A stretch of DNA of 64,000 bases from Streptomyces sp. MBT53 (GCF_016654115.1 NZ_JAEQAZ010000006.1:1-64000), one strand, 5' to 3'; numbered from the stretch's first letter, positions 35,228 through 45,174 are shown. Notes: generated by a model not told the origin, from the sequence alone. Program-made: numbers and translations.

Positions 35228-37192
35228 ATGGGTGTCACCCGCAGAGTCTTCCTGAGGGCCGCGATCGCGGCCACCGCGGTGGGAGCGGCGGAGGCCGTAT
35301 TCCCCCCGACAGCGTCAGCCGCGAGCTCGCCCGGCGACGTCGTCGGCAAGGTCACCGTCGGCTACCAGGGCTGGTTCGCCTGTATCGGCGACGGCGCGCC
35401 CATCAACGGCTGGTGGCACTGGAGCCAGGACTGGGGCCAGCCGCCGTCCCGGAACAACACCAACATCAAGTGCTGGCCCGACGTGCGCGAGTACACGAAC
35501 ACCTACCAGACCTCGTACGCCGCCCTCGGCAACGGCCAGCCCGCCAAGCTGTTCTCCTCCTACGACCAGCAGACGGTGAACACCCACTTCCTGTGGCTGC
35601 AGCAGAACGGCATCGACACGGCGGCCCTCCAACGCTTCAACCCCACCGGCGGCGAGGGCCCCACCCGCGACGCCATGGCCACCAAGGTGCGCAGCGCCGC
35701 CGAGTCGTACGGCCGGAAGTTCTACATCATGTACGACGTCTCCAACTGGACGAACATGCAGTCCGAGATCAAGACGGACTGGACGAACAAGATGTCGGCG
35801 CACACGGCGAGTTCGGCCTACGCGAAGCAGAACGGCAAGCCGGTGGTGTGCATTTGGGGCTTCGGCTTCAACGACCCCAACCACCCCTTCACCCCCGACG
35901 CCTGCCTCGACGTCGTCAACTGGTTCAAGGGGCAGGGGTGTTACGTCATCGGAGGCGTCCCGCGCGAATGGCGGACCGGGACCGGGGGCTCACAGTCCGG
36001 CTTCCTCGGTGTCTACCACGCCTTCAACATGATCTCGCCCTGGATGGTCGGCGCCATCGGCAATGTCACCGAGGCCGACAACGCGTACACCACCTACACG
36101 GTCCCCGACCAGGCCGACTGCAACGCCAACGGCATCGACTACCAGCCCTGCGTCCTGCCCGGCGATGTCTCCGGACGGCAGCGCGCGCACGGCGACTTCA
36201 TGTGGCGGCAGTTCTACAACGTGGTGCGGGCCGGGGTGCAGGGCATCTACATCTCGATGTTCGACGAGTACAACGAGGGCAACCAGATCGCCAAGACCGC
36301 CGAGACCCAGGCCTGGGTGCCGACCGACTCCGGATTCCTCGCCCTCGACGAGGACGGCACCGCCTGCTCCTCCGACTACTACCTGCGCCTGACCGGCGAC
36401 GGCGGTCGCATGCTCAAGGGCCAGCTCGCGCTGACCCCAACTCGCCCCACCCAGCCGGTGGTTCCGACCGGTGGAGACACCACCCCGCCTGCCGCGCCGG
36501 GCGCCCTGACCGTCACCGGACACACCAGCAGCTCCGTCTCGCTGAGCTGGAACACCTCGACCGACAACGTCGGCGTGACCGGCTACCGGATCCTCCGGGT
36601 GTCCGGCTCGACCAGCACCCAGGTGGGCACGACAGGCTCAACGTCCTTCACCGTCACCGGACTTGGCGCGTCCACCGCGTACACCTTCGACATCGTGGCC
36701 CTCGACGCGGCCGGGAACGTGTCCCAGCCCTCCAACCAGGTCACCGTCACCACCGACCCCCCGTCCGCCACCACCAACCTCGCCCTCCACCGCCCCACTT
36801 CGGAGAGCAGCCACACCCAGGTCTACGGCTCGGCCAACGCGACCGACGGCGACACCAACACCTACTGGGAGTCCGCCAACAACGCCTTCCCCCAATGGAT
36901 CCAGGTCGACCTGGGCGCCGCGACCGGCGTCAGACGCATCGTCCTCAACCTCCCGCCGGCGACGGCCTGGTCCACCCGTACCCAGACCATCTCCGTCCAG
37001 GGCGGCACGGACGCCGGCACCTCCACCCAACTCCTCGCCGCGGCGGGTTACACCTTCGACCCGGCGACCGGCAACACCGCGACCCTCACCCTGCCGTCCA
37101 CGGTCAGCGTCCGCTACGTACGCCTCACCATCTCCGCCAACAACGGCTGGCCGGCCGGACAGGTCTCGGAATTCCAGGTCTTGGGCGCCTGA
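35228..37192 (+). CDS. secreted GH71/99-like hydrolase with FN3 and discoidin domains
   Basis: 654 residues. Tat signal with TRRVFL near residue 5, catalytic TIM-barrel-like domain about 40-395 opening with VGYQGWFACIGDG and containing WGFGFNDPNHPF and MFDEYNEGNQ, the latter carrying likely catalytic acids. An FN3 domain (about 415-510) and a terminal F5/8-type-C domain follow. GH71 is alpha-1,3-glucanase and GH99 acts on alpha-mannans; this group is annotated as GH71/99-like with uncertain substrate. Position after two GH87 genes supports alpha-glucan. AAAGGAG precedes ATG 35228. Confidence 0.8.
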   Translation: MGVTRRVFLRAAIAATAVGAAEAVFPPTASAASSPGDVVGKVTVGYQGWFACIGDGAPINGWWHWSQDWGQPPSRNNTNIKCWPDVREYTNTYQTSYAALGNGQPAKLFSSYDQQTVNTHFLWLQQNGIDTAALQRFNPTGGEGPTRDAMATKVRSAAESYGRKFYIMYDVSNWTNMQSEIKTDWTNKMSAHTASSAYAKQNGKPVVCIWGFGFNDPNHPFTPDACLDVVNWFKGQGCYVIGGVPREWRTGTGGSQSGFLGVYHAFNMISPWMVGAIGNVTEADNAYTTYTVPDQADCNANGIDYQPCVLPGDVSGRQRAHGDFMWRQFYNVVRAGVQGIYISMFDEYNEGNQIAKTAETQAWVPTDSGFLALDEDGTACSSDYYLRLTGDGGRMLKGQLALTPTRPTQPVVPTGGDTTPPAAPGALTVTGHTSSSVSLSWNTSTDNVGVTGYRILRVSGSTSTQVGTTGSTSFTVTGLGASTAYTFDIVALDAAGNVSQPSNQVTVTTDPPSATTNLALHRPTSESSHTQVYGSANATDGDTNTYWESANNAFPQWIQVDLGAATGVRRIVLNLPPATAWSTRTQTISVQGGTDAGTSTQLLAAAGYTFDPATGNTATLTLPSTVSVRYVRLTISANNGWPAGQVSEFQVLGA

Positions 37193-37217
37193 GGAACGGT
37201 GTCCCGACCCGCCCGAG

Positions 37218-38243
37218 TCAGCCCCCGCCGTCCAGGTCCGTGCGCTGGCGCAGCACCCGCAACTCGCGGTCCAGCAGCTCCACTTCGTACAGCTTTCCGC
37301 GGGCGTTCTCGAACGGGCGGTGGACGATCATCGTCAACTGCCCCTCGAACGTGCGGAACAGCATGCCGTGACCGCTGTCCTCCCTTACCAGCGGCCGGTG
37401 TTGGCGCCACGGCCCGGTGAGCGCGCCCGACTCCGAGACGGCGTAGGTCTGGACGTAACCGCCGCTCAGGGTGCCGTCCGGGTCGGCCCTGTTCTTCTCG
37501 TACGTCGACCAGAGCATGAGCAGGGAACCGTCGGGGGAGTGGTACAGCTGCGGTCCGTCCGTGACGTAGGGCGGGAGTTGGTGCGGGACACCGGCAGGGA
37601 TCTCCTCGCCGATCCAGGACGCGTCCGAGGCCTTGAACAGGAAGACCGGGTCGCCGATCGTCCCGGTCAGGTCAGGGGCCAGCCGGATCGCCTCCATGGT
37701 GCCGTCGACGGTCTGCAGCCACTCGTGCGCGTAGACCATCCACGGCTGTCCGGACGGGTCGACGTACAGCGTGCCGTCCAGGGTCATGAGGTGTTCGGGC
37801 GGGGTGGGACGGGCGGGGTCGACCGCGGTGAAGGGGCCCAGCAGGGAATCGGACACGGCCGTGACCGTGCCGCGCCGGTGGTTCGCGAGGGCGAACGGCG
37901 TGCCCCATCTGCCGGTTGGCGGTACCGGGAGCGGGCTCTTCTCGTCGTGCAGGGTGGTGAAGAGGTAGTACCTGCCGTTCCAGCGGTGCACCTCCGGCGC
38001 CCAACCGCCGTCGCCCGCCCAGAGGTCGAGCTGCTCCGCCGCCAGGAACACCACGTCGGGACACGTCCAGTCGCGCAGGTCGGGACTGCGGTAGACCATC
38101 GTGCCGACGCCCTCCACGCCCGACACGGACGGGTCGTTGGACGTGTAGAGGTGATAGGTGCGGGTCTCCTCGTCCGCGACGACGAACGGATCGTGCAACG
38201 GCATGTCGGGGAGCCGCAGGGGCTCGCTCACCTGGGTCGCCAT
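37218..38243 (-). CDS. GH43-like five-bladed beta-propeller glycosidase, cytoplasmic
   Basis: 341 residues from ATG 38243. Propeller acids appear at D18 (HDPFVVAD), in the DGTLYVDPSG pair and the E of APEVHRW, matching the GH43/62 nucleophile-base-acid pattern. No signal peptide, so it probably acts on imported oligosaccharides. It is convergent with the GH71/99-like gene across a 25-bp gap. Substrates of the family are mostly arabinose-, xylose- or galactose-containing, so a link to the alpha-1,3-glucan cluster is uncertain. Confidence 0.8.
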   Translation of the reverse strand: MATQVSEPLRLPDMPLHDPFVVADEETRTYHLYTSNDPSVSGVEGVGTMVYRSPDLRDWTCPDVVFLAAEQLDLWAGDGGWAPEVHRWNGRYYLFTTLHDEKSPLPVPPTGRWGTPFALANHRRGTVTAVSDSLLGPFTAVDPARPTPPEHLMTLDGTLYVDPSGQPWMVYAHEWLQTVDGTMEAIRLAPDLTGTIGDPVFLFKASDASWIGEEIPAGVPHQLPPYVTDGPQLYHSPDGSLLMLWSTYEKNRADPDGTLSGGYVQTYAVSESGALTGPWRQHRPLVREDSGHGMLFRTFEGQLTMIVHRPFENARGKLYEVELLDRELRVLRQRTDLDGGG

Positions 38244-38385
38244 GGTGTCACCGTAGGGCTCACATCTCCCGTGCGCATCACCGTTGTTGAGGGAAAAACG
38301 CTTGGACCGCACGGCCGCCCGCGCGGGACACTGCCATTCCTGGCCAGCGCCGATGCCGGGCTTCCTTCGACATCACGGGGTAGGG

Positions 38386-40203
38386 ATGGGATCGCCTGAA
38401 ACGCGCGAGGCCGGGTCGCGCCGGGGCGCGGTGCTCCTCGCACTGCGCTACTACGGACGGGAGTTGGCCCGGCTCCGCCGGTGGACCGCCCCCGGCACAC
38501 TGCTGCCGGCGGTCGGCAACATCGGCATCAACTACATCGCGCCGCTGATCGTCGCGAAGCTCGTCGGCCGCATCGCCGGCGACACGGGCATCGGCGTCCG
38601 CTCGACCCTGCCGTACGTCCTCGGGTTCGCCGGTGTGCTGCTGTTCGCCGAGGTGCTGTGGCGGCTCGGACTGCACTGTCTGAACCGGCTGGACGCGCTC
38701 GGCATCGAGCACCTGTATGTGATCGGCATGGACGAACTCTTCGCCAAGGACGCCGCGTTCTTCCACGAGAACTTCGCCGGGTCGCTCACCAAGCGGGTGT
38801 TGAGCTTCGCCTCCCGCTTCGAGGAGTTCGTCGACACCATGACCTTCCAGGTGATCGGCAGCCTGGTGCCGCTGCTGTTCGGCTCGGTCGTGCTGTGGCG
38901 CTACGAACCGCTGCTCGTCGTAGGGCTGTTGGTGATGATCGCGTTCACCGCCCTGGTCGTGGCACCCCTCATCCGGCGCCGCCAGGCACTCGTCGACCAG
39001 CGCGAGGAGGCCATCGCCCGGGTCTCGGGCCATGTCGCCGACAGCCTGATGAACATGGACACCGTCCGCGCGTTCGCCGCCGAGGAACGCGAGGCCGCCG
39101 AACACCGTTCCCGCGTCGCCCAGTCACGCCGGCTGACCCTGCGCTCCTGGGACTACGGCAACCTGCGCATCGACACCATCGTCGCGCCACTCTCCGTACT
39201 CACCAACGCACTTGGCCTGCTGCTCGCGGTCGCGCTCGGTGGTGGCGAACACGGTGTCGAGGCGGTCGTGGTCGCCTTCACGTACTACTCCAACGCGACC
39301 CGGATCATGTTCGAGTTCAACCAGATCTACCGGCGCCTGGAAAGCTCGATGACCGAAGCCGCCCAGTTCACCGAACTGCTGCTGGCCTCGCCCACCGTGC
39401 TCGACCCGGACACGCCGGAACCACTGCTGTCCCGCGCCGCCGACGTCCGCTTCGAGAAGGTGACCTTCGCCCACGCGGGCGCCGACACCCTCTTCGACGG
39501 GCTCGAACTGAACGTCCCCAGCGGCACGAAGATCGGGCTCGTCGGCCGGTCCGGCGGCGGCAAGACCACGCTCAGCCGGTTGCTCCTGCGCATGACGGAC
39601 ATCGACTCCGGCCGCATCCTGATCGGCGGCCAGGACATCAGCAGGCTGCGCCAGGCCGACCTGCGGAGCCTGATCGCCTACGTCCCGCAGGACCCCGCGA
39701 TGTTCCACCGCACTCTGCGGGAGAACATCGCGTTCGCCCGGCCCGACGCCACCGACGCCGAGGTCCGCCGGGCGGCCGAGGCGGCGCACGTCACCGAGTT
39801 CGCCGACGCGCTGCCGGACGGCTTCGACACGATGGTGGGGGAGCGCGGGATCAAGCTCTCCGGCGGACAGCGCCAACGCGTCGCCCTGGCCCGGGCGATC
39901 CTGCGCGACGCACCGATCCTGCTGCTCGACGAGGCCACCAGCGCCCTCGACTCCGAGAGTGAGGTTCTCGTCCAGGAAGCGCTGTGGCGGCTCATGGAAG
40001 GGCGGACCGCACTCGTCGTCGCGCACCGGCTGAGCACGGTCGCCGGCATGGACCGGCTCGTCGTCCTCGACCGCGGCCGGATCGTCGAACAGGGCACACA
40101 CCAGGAGCTGTTGGCGGCCGAGGGCGCCTACGCGAAGCTGTGGCAGCACCAGTCGGGCGGCTTCCTCGACGAGAGCCCCGAGCGCGCCGCCGACCTGCAC
40201 TGA
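38386..40203 (+). CDS. ABC transporter, fused permease and ATP-binding (exporter type)
   Basis: 605 residues. Six-helix membrane domain about 20-320 followed by a nucleotide-binding domain with Walker A GRSGGGKTT, Q-loop, signature LSGGQRQRVALA, Walker B ILLLDEATSA and H-loop AHRLS. Homodimeric exporter-type ABC proteins move lipids, drugs or peptides outward. ATG 38386 is preceded by GGGGTAGGG. It is divergent from GH43 and not obviously part of the importer operon downstream, from which a terminator separates it. Confidence 0.9.
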   Translation: MGSPETREAGSRRGAVLLALRYYGRELARLRRWTAPGTLLPAVGNIGINYIAPLIVAKLVGRIAGDTGIGVRSTLPYVLGFAGVLLFAEVLWRLGLHCLNRLDALGIEHLYVIGMDELFAKDAAFFHENFAGSLTKRVLSFASRFEEFVDTMTFQVIGSLVPLLFGSVVLWRYEPLLVVGLLVMIAFTALVVAPLIRRRQALVDQREEAIARVSGHVADSLMNMDTVRAFAAEEREAAEHRSRVAQSRRLTLRSWDYGNLRIDTIVAPLSVLTNALGLLLAVALGGGEHGVEAVVVAFTYYSNATRIMFEFNQIYRRLESSMTEAAQFTELLLASPTVLDPDTPEPLLSRAADVRFEKVTFAHAGADTLFDGLELNVPSGTKIGLVGRSGGGKTTLSRLLLRMTDIDSGRILIGGQDISRLRQADLRSLIAYVPQDPAMFHRTLRENIAFARPDATDAEVRRAAEAAHVTEFADALPDGFDTMVGERGIKLSGGQRQRVALARAILRDAPILLLDEATSALDSESEVLVQEALWRLMEGRTALVVAHRLSTVAGMDRLVVLDRGRIVEQGTHQELLAAEGAYAKLWQHQSGGFLDESPERAADLH

Positions 40204-40206
40204 CGT

Positions 40207-40231
40207 CCCGGACACCGGCCCGGTGTCCGGG
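40207..40231 (+). terminator. hairpin terminator after ABC exporter
   Basis: Perfect 11-bp stem CCCGGACACCG/CGGTGTCCGGG with GCC loop, followed by ATTTCC, directly after the stop codon. Confidence 0.85.
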
Positions 40232-40250
40232 ATTTCCGGCACACAGATGG

Positions 40251-40387
40251 ACAACCGGTTTCTAGTAAACGGTGTTCCAGGACTGTGTCGTCGAGGTCAC
40301 CCAGTCTTTTCGAAAGTTCGCCCAAGGTCTTGACGCCGTTTCCAAGCCGGAAGAAGCTCTGCCCCAACGCGTGACAACCGGTTTCTA
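40251..40387. promoter_or_regulatory. two copies of ACAACCGGTTTCTA, candidate operators
   Basis: The 14-bp direct repeat occurs at 40251-40264 and 40374-40387. Each contains the 8-bp palindrome AACCGGTT. The second lies next to the ribosome-binding site of the solute-binding protein gene. This layout suits a LacI- or ROK-type repressor of the importer operon; no such gene is adjacent. Confidence 0.55.
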
Positions 40388-40404
40388 TTGGAGGTGGTGC
40401 GGTC

Positions 40405-41754
40405 ATGCACCCACATGCTGGTGCTCCCCTGAGCCGCCGACGATTTCTCGCCCTCTCGGCAACCGGTGCCGCGACCGGCGCGGCGGCGCTCAACGGCTGC
40501 GCCCTCCAGGTCTCGACCGGAGTGAGCGGAGCGGGCGAGACCATCACGGTGATGGCGAAGGCCGACGACCTGGGCCCCGACCTGGTCAGGCAGGCCAAGC
40601 AGGACACCGGCATCGCCATCAAGCGGGTCGACTACGACATCACCAAGCTGATAGCGATGCTCACCAGCGGCAACCCGCCGGACCTGGTGCGCGGGGTCGG
40701 CGCCGTCGACGCCGCGTTCTACGCCGCGCGGGACGTGATGCAGGAACTGGACTCCTACTTCGCCACGAGCAGCGTCCTGCGGCCCGGCGACCTCGATCCC
40801 GTCAACGACCTCTGGCGCTACGACGGCAAGGTCCAGGGCAAGGGCCCCCGCTACGGCATGGCCAAGGACTTCTCCCAGGACTCCATGTTCTGGTTCAACA
40901 CCGCGGCGTTCGACAAGAAGGGTGTCGCCTACCCGTCCGAGGACACCCCCATCACCTTCGACGAGTGGCTGGACCATGCCCAGCACCTCGTACAGCGTTC
41001 GAAGGGTCAGACGACCGTCTTCGGCGGCAGCTACAACGGCCTGGTCAAACTCACCCTCATGGCGACCATGACCGCCTCCGCCGGCGGCAGCCTCTTCGCC
41101 GACGACTTCTCCAAGGTCGACTTCACCACCCCCGAGGCCCGCAAGGCGCTCGCCTGGTACCTGGACTACTGCCGGCTCAAGGTCGGCCCCAGCCCCGTCC
41201 TGCCCGACCCCAACGGCTGGGACGGTCCCACCTACCAGGCCGGCCGGATGGCCATGTCGAACAACGGCTACTGGATGGGCGGCATGATCGGCACCGACAA
41301 GAAGCTGGCCGAGGTCTCCCGCCTCGCCCCCGCCCCCGTCTTCGCGGGCGGCCCCCGGATCAGCGCCTGCCAGGGCGGCACCGGCATGTGGATGCCCCGC
41401 AAGTCGAAGAACAAGGACGCCGCCTGGCGGGTCTTCGAGTGGTTCTTCGGCGAGGCACCGGCCAAGGCCCGCGCCTCCAGCGGCTGGGGCATCCCCACCC
41501 TGAAGTCCCTGCGATCCCTGATGCCCCATCAGGAGGACTTCCAGAAAAGGACGTTGAGCGCACAGCAGAACGAACTGAAGCACTTCTCGGTGGTCGCCGT
41601 CTCGCCGTACATCTCGGGCGACGCCTTCGACTCCCTCTTCAACCAGGCGGCCACGCCCGCGATGCAGGGCGAGATGTCCGTCGACCGCCTCGCCGGACGC
41701 CTCAACTCGGTCATCAACGAACAGATCAAACGCGGGAAGGAGCAGGTGGGATGA
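40405..41754 (+). CDS. extracellular solute-binding protein, family 1 (sugar importer lipoprotein)
   Basis: 449 residues with RR-containing export signal (SRRRFLALS) and a lipobox ending ALNGC at Cys32, so it is a Tat-exported lipoprotein. Long two-lobed fold follows, with QGGTGMWMPRKSKN typical of oligosaccharide-binding members. Binds a sugar outside the membrane for the two permeases. It starts the operon behind the AACCGGTT repeats with GGAGGTGG upstream of the ATG. The stop overlaps the permease ATG (ATGA). Confidence 0.92.
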   Translation: MHPHAGAPLSRRRFLALSATGAATGAAALNGCALQVSTGVSGAGETITVMAKADDLGPDLVRQAKQDTGIAIKRVDYDITKLIAMLTSGNPPDLVRGVGAVDAAFYAARDVMQELDSYFATSSVLRPGDLDPVNDLWRYDGKVQGKGPRYGMAKDFSQDSMFWFNTAAFDKKGVAYPSEDTPITFDEWLDHAQHLVQRSKGQTTVFGGSYNGLVKLTLMATMTASAGGSLFADDFSKVDFTTPEARKALAWYLDYCRLKVGPSPVLPDPNGWDGPTYQAGRMAMSNNGYWMGGMIGTDKKLAEVSRLAPAPVFAGGPRISACQGGTGMWMPRKSKNKDAAWRVFEWFFGEAPAKARASSGWGIPTLKSLRSLMPHQEDFQKRTLSAQQNELKHFSVVAVSPYISGDAFDSLFNQAATPAMQGEMSVDRLAGRLNSVINEQIKRGKEQVG

Positions 41755-42752
41755 CGGTCGACCAGGCCTCCTCGCAGGCCGTCGGACGGCCGCGCCCGAC
41801 CGCGAAGGCGGGCCGGCCCCGGTCCGCCGCGCGCACCGGGCCCTCCATGACGACGCGCAAGCACCGCGCGTTCTACATGTTCGCCTCGCCGTGGATCGTC
41901 GGTTTCTCCCTGCTGACCATCGCGCCCATGGCGTACGCGCTGTGGCTGAGCTTCACCACGTACGACGGCATCTCCCCGCACTGGCACTACGTCGGCCTCG
42001 GCAACTACCGCGAGCTGATGGGCGATTCGGTCACCTGGGACGCCCTCGGCCGGGCCGGACTGTTCGCGCTGCTCTCCGTGCCGCTGTCGATCATTGCGGG
42101 ACTCGCACTCGCCGTCCTCGTCAACCGGCCCCTCAAGGGACGCGGGCTCTTCCGCACCCTGCTCTATCTGCCCGCCGTGGTACCGCCGGTGGGCGCGGGC
42201 ATCGCCTTCAAGAACCTCTTCGACCAGAACTCCGGTGCCGCCAACGGGGCGTTGACCTTCTTCGGCTTCGACGCGATCGGCTGGCTGGCCGACCCCTACG
42301 CCCGCTACGTCCTCGTCATGACGGTGCTCTGGGCGGCCGGCAACATCATGATCATCTCGCTGGCGGGGCTCCAGGACGTGCCCCGCGAACTCCACGAGGC
42401 GGCCCGCATCGACGGCGCGAGCGCCTGGCGCACCTTCCGCAGCATCACCGTGCCGCTGCTGTCACCGGTCCTGCTCTTCCAGACCGTGACCGGGGTGATC
42501 GCCTCGGTGCAGACCATCATGCCGATGCTGCTCGCCCCCATCGCCGGTACGGGCGGCCTCACTTCGATCCCGCAGTCCAACTACACCTACATGATCCATG
42601 TGTTCTCGGAGTACTTCGCGCTCGGCCGCTACGGCTACGCCTCCGCACTGCTGTGGGTGCTCTTCGTCCTGATCCTCGTCGCGACCGGACTCATCTTCAG
42701 GTTCACCTCCGGCGTGGTCTTCTACAACGTCGGCCCGGAGGCGCAGAAGTGA
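41751..42752 (+). CDS. sugar ABC transporter permease (MalF/UgpA type)
   Basis: 333 residues, six membrane segments, and the EAA loop ELHEAARIDGASAWRTFRSI near the C-terminal half. ATGA overlap with the binding-protein gene and GTGA overlap with the second permease show tight coupling. Pairs with the next permease. No ATPase gene is present in the operon, as is usual for streptomycete sugar importers that share the MsiK ATPase. Confidence 0.95.
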   Translation: MTVDQASSQAVGRPRPTAKAGRPRSAARTGPSMTTRKHRAFYMFASPWIVGFSLLTIAPMAYALWLSFTTYDGISPHWHYVGLGNYRELMGDSVTWDALGRAGLFALLSVPLSIIAGLALAVLVNRPLKGRGLFRTLLYLPAVVPPVGAGIAFKNLFDQNSGAANGALTFFGFDAIGWLADPYARYVLVMTVLWAAGNIMIISLAGLQDVPRELHEAARIDGASAWRTFRSITVPLLSPVLLFQTVTGVIASVQTIMPMLLAPIAGTGGLTSIPQSNYTYMIHVFSEYFALGRYGYASALLWVLFVLILVATGLIFRFTSGVVFYNVGPEAQK

Positions 42753-43612
42753 CCGCCACCAGCGTGAACCCCAAGTCCCCGGCCCGCACGCGGATACGCG
42801 TCAACCGGCTCGTCCTCTACACGGCGCTCGTCGTCATCACGGGCCTGTTCCTGGGCCCGTTCGGCTGGCTGATCCTCACCGGCCTCAAGGCGCCGGCCGA
42901 GCTGGCCGCCGCACCCGTGCACTGGCTGCCGACACACTTCGAGTGGCACAACTTCGTCGACGCCTACCGGGCCATCGACTTCCTCGGCTACGCCCGCAAC
43001 TCCCTGATCATCGCGACCATTTACGCCACCCTCGTCACCCTCAGCTCCGCCTGGGTCGGCTTCGGCTTCGCCCGGCTCACCGCGCCCGGCAAGAAGATCC
43101 TGTTCGGCATCCTCATCGGCTCGATGATGCTGCCCCAGATGATCACCCTGCTGCCCACCTACCTGATCTTCGCCAAGTTCGGCATGGTGGACACCTATTG
43201 GCCGTGGGTGCTGTGGGGCCTGTCCTCCGCCCCCTACCTGGTCTTCCTCTTCCGCCAGTTCTTCGCGGGCCTGCCCCGTGAGTTGGAGGAGGCGGCCATC
43301 GTCGACGGCTGCGGCTACGGCGGGATCTTCTGGCGGATCTTCCTCCCGCAGTCCTGGCCGGTCCTCTCGGCGAGCTTCGTCATCGCCTTCACCTGGACCT
43401 GGGGCGACTACATCGCGCCCCAGCTCCTGCTCTCCACCGACCACTCCACGCTCGCCGTCGCCGTGATGACCACCTATGTCTCGGCGGCCGGCACCCCCAA
43501 CACCAACCTCCAGGCCGCGGCCTCCGTGATGTACGTCGTCCCGATCCTGCTGATCTTCCTCGTCGCCCAGCGCGGGTTCGTCGCCGGGATGTCGACTAGC
43601 GGACTCAAGTAG
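42749..43612 (+). CDS. sugar ABC transporter permease (MalG/UgpE type)
   Basis: 287 residues with six membrane spans and the EAA motif ELEEAAIVDGCGYGGIFWRI that docks the ATPase. GTG start overlapping the stop of the first permease (GTGA). The next gene, a beta-helix hydrolase, begins 32 bp later with a clear AAGGAG, so importer and hydrolase are one operon. Confidence 0.95.
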   Translation: MTATSVNPKSPARTRIRVNRLVLYTALVVITGLFLGPFGWLILTGLKAPAELAAAPVHWLPTHFEWHNFVDAYRAIDFLGYARNSLIIATIYATLVTLSSAWVGFGFARLTAPGKKILFGILIGSMMLPQMITLLPTYLIFAKFGMVDTYWPWVLWGLSSAPYLVFLFRQFFAGLPRELEEAAIVDGCGYGGIFWRIFLPQSWPVLSASFVIAFTWTWGDYIAPQLLLSTDHSTLAVAVMTTYVSAAGTPNTNLQAAASVMYVVPILLIFLVAQRGFVAGMSTSGLK

Positions 43613-43644
43613 CCCTTCTTCTCCGCCCTTTGCAAGGAGTAGGT

Positions 43645-45174
43645 ATGAACACGCCCCTTTCCCGTCGTACGGCCCTCCAGGCCGCCGGTGCCACCGCGCT
43701 CGCCGCCGGTCTGTCCGGGCTGACCGCCACGGCGGCACACGCCGGCGACGGTCACAACTCCCGCCCCAAGCTGGTCACTTACCCGCGCCCCACGACCATG
43801 CCGACCAACACCAGCTTCCAGGTGCGGGTCCGTACCGCCCCCGACGGTGCCTGGCAGACCCTCGACATCTACCGCCCGCAGTTCGAGGAGATCAACGCCA
43901 CCACCGGCTCGGGCAAGGTCTACAGCTCGTCGATGGCGTACTTCGACTTCAACGGCTCGGTCGAGATCGAGGTGACGTACCTCAAGGGCGGCACCACCAA
44001 GGCCCGGGTGAGACCGGACGCGCTGGGCATCAAGCCCGAACTCCTCGGCGACACCCTGCGGTTCACCCTCGACGAGCCCAAGGACGTCGTCGTCCAGATC
44101 AACGACGAGATCTTCGACGCCCTGCACCTCATCACCAACCGCGTCGAGCACCACGCCCCGTCCGCCGACGACCCGGACGTCATCTACTTCGGCCCCGGCG
44201 TCCACACCGTCACCGGCAACGTCCTCCTGGTCCCCAGCGGCAAGACCGTCTACCTCGCCGGCGGCGCCGTCCTGACCGCGCAGGTCTACTTCAAGGACGT
44301 GGAGAAGTCCCGCCTCACCGGCCGCGGCGTGCTCTACAACAACCCCGGCGGCGCGATCCTCTGCGAGGGCAGCAAGAACATCCGCGTCGAGAACGTCATC
44401 ATCCTCAACCCGTCCGGCTACGCGGGCACGTTCGCCGAGAGCGACAACGTCCACATCAAGAAGGCACGCGCGTTCAGTTCGAAGGGCAACGGCGACGGAT
44501 TCGACGTCTTCTCGTCGACCCGGATCACCTTCGACGGCTGCTTCATGCGCAACTCCGACGACTGCATCGCCATCTACTGCCACCGCTGGAACTACTACGG
44601 CGACACCCGCGACATCACCGTCAAGAACTGCACCCTGTGGGCCGACGTCGCCCACCCGATCAACGTCGGCACGCACGGCAACTCCGACGCGCCCGAGACG
44701 ATCGAGAACCTCGTCATCAAGAACATCGACATCCTCGACCACCGCGAACCCCAGATGAACTACCAGGGCTGCATCGCCCTCAACCCCGGCGACTCCAACC
44801 TCATCAAGAACGTCCGCATCGAGGACGTCAGGATCGAGGACTTCCGCTGGGGCCAGGTCATCTACATGAAGGTGATGTTCAACACGAAGTACAACACCTC
44901 GGTCGGCCGCGGCATCGACGGCGTCTACGTCAAGAACCTCAGTTACACGGGCACCCACGCCAACCCGTCGCTCTTCCTCGGCTACGACGCCGAACACGCC
45001 ATCAACAACGTCACGTTCGAGAACCTGGTCATCAACGGGCTGGTCGTCGCCGACTCGATGAAGAAGCCGAGCTGGTACTACACCACCGACGCGATCCAGT
45101 GGTTCTACAACGAGCACGTCACCAACTTGAAGTTCGTTACGACCGCCGAGGCCGAGGCGGCTGCGGCGTCATGA
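43645..45174 (+). CDS. secreted right-handed beta-helix glycoside hydrolase (GH28/GH49-like)
   Basis: 509 residues. Tat signal SRRTAL, then an N-terminal beta-sandwich (about 40-130), then a beta-helix. Helix motifs NGDGFDVFSSTRITFDGC, FMRNSDDCIAIYC and HPINVGTHGN resemble the D / DD / G-H-G triad positions of GH28 and the D / DD region of GH49 dextranases. The extra N-terminal sandwich favours GH49-like, whereas GHG-like residues favour GH28. Substrate unresolved. ATG 43645 has AAGGAG. The stop overlaps the next ATG by 4 nt. Confidence 0.72.
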   Translation: MNTPLSRRTALQAAGATALAAGLSGLTATAAHAGDGHNSRPKLVTYPRPTTMPTNTSFQVRVRTAPDGAWQTLDIYRPQFEEINATTGSGKVYSSSMAYFDFNGSVEIEVTYLKGGTTKARVRPDALGIKPELLGDTLRFTLDEPKDVVVQINDEIFDALHLITNRVEHHAPSADDPDVIYFGPGVHTVTGNVLLVPSGKTVYLAGGAVLTAQVYFKDVEKSRLTGRGVLYNNPGGAILCEGSKNIRVENVIILNPSGYAGTFAESDNVHIKKARAFSSKGNGDGFDVFSSTRITFDGCFMRNSDDCIAIYCHRWNYYGDTRDITVKNCTLWADVAHPINVGTHGNSDAPETIENLVIKNIDILDHREPQMNYQGCIALNPGDSNLIKNVRIEDVRIEDFRWGQVIYMKVMFNTKYNTSVGRGIDGVYVKNLSYTGTHANPSLFLGYDAEHAINNVTFENLVINGLVVADSMKKPSWYYTTDAIQWFYNEHVTNLKFVTTAEAEAAAAS

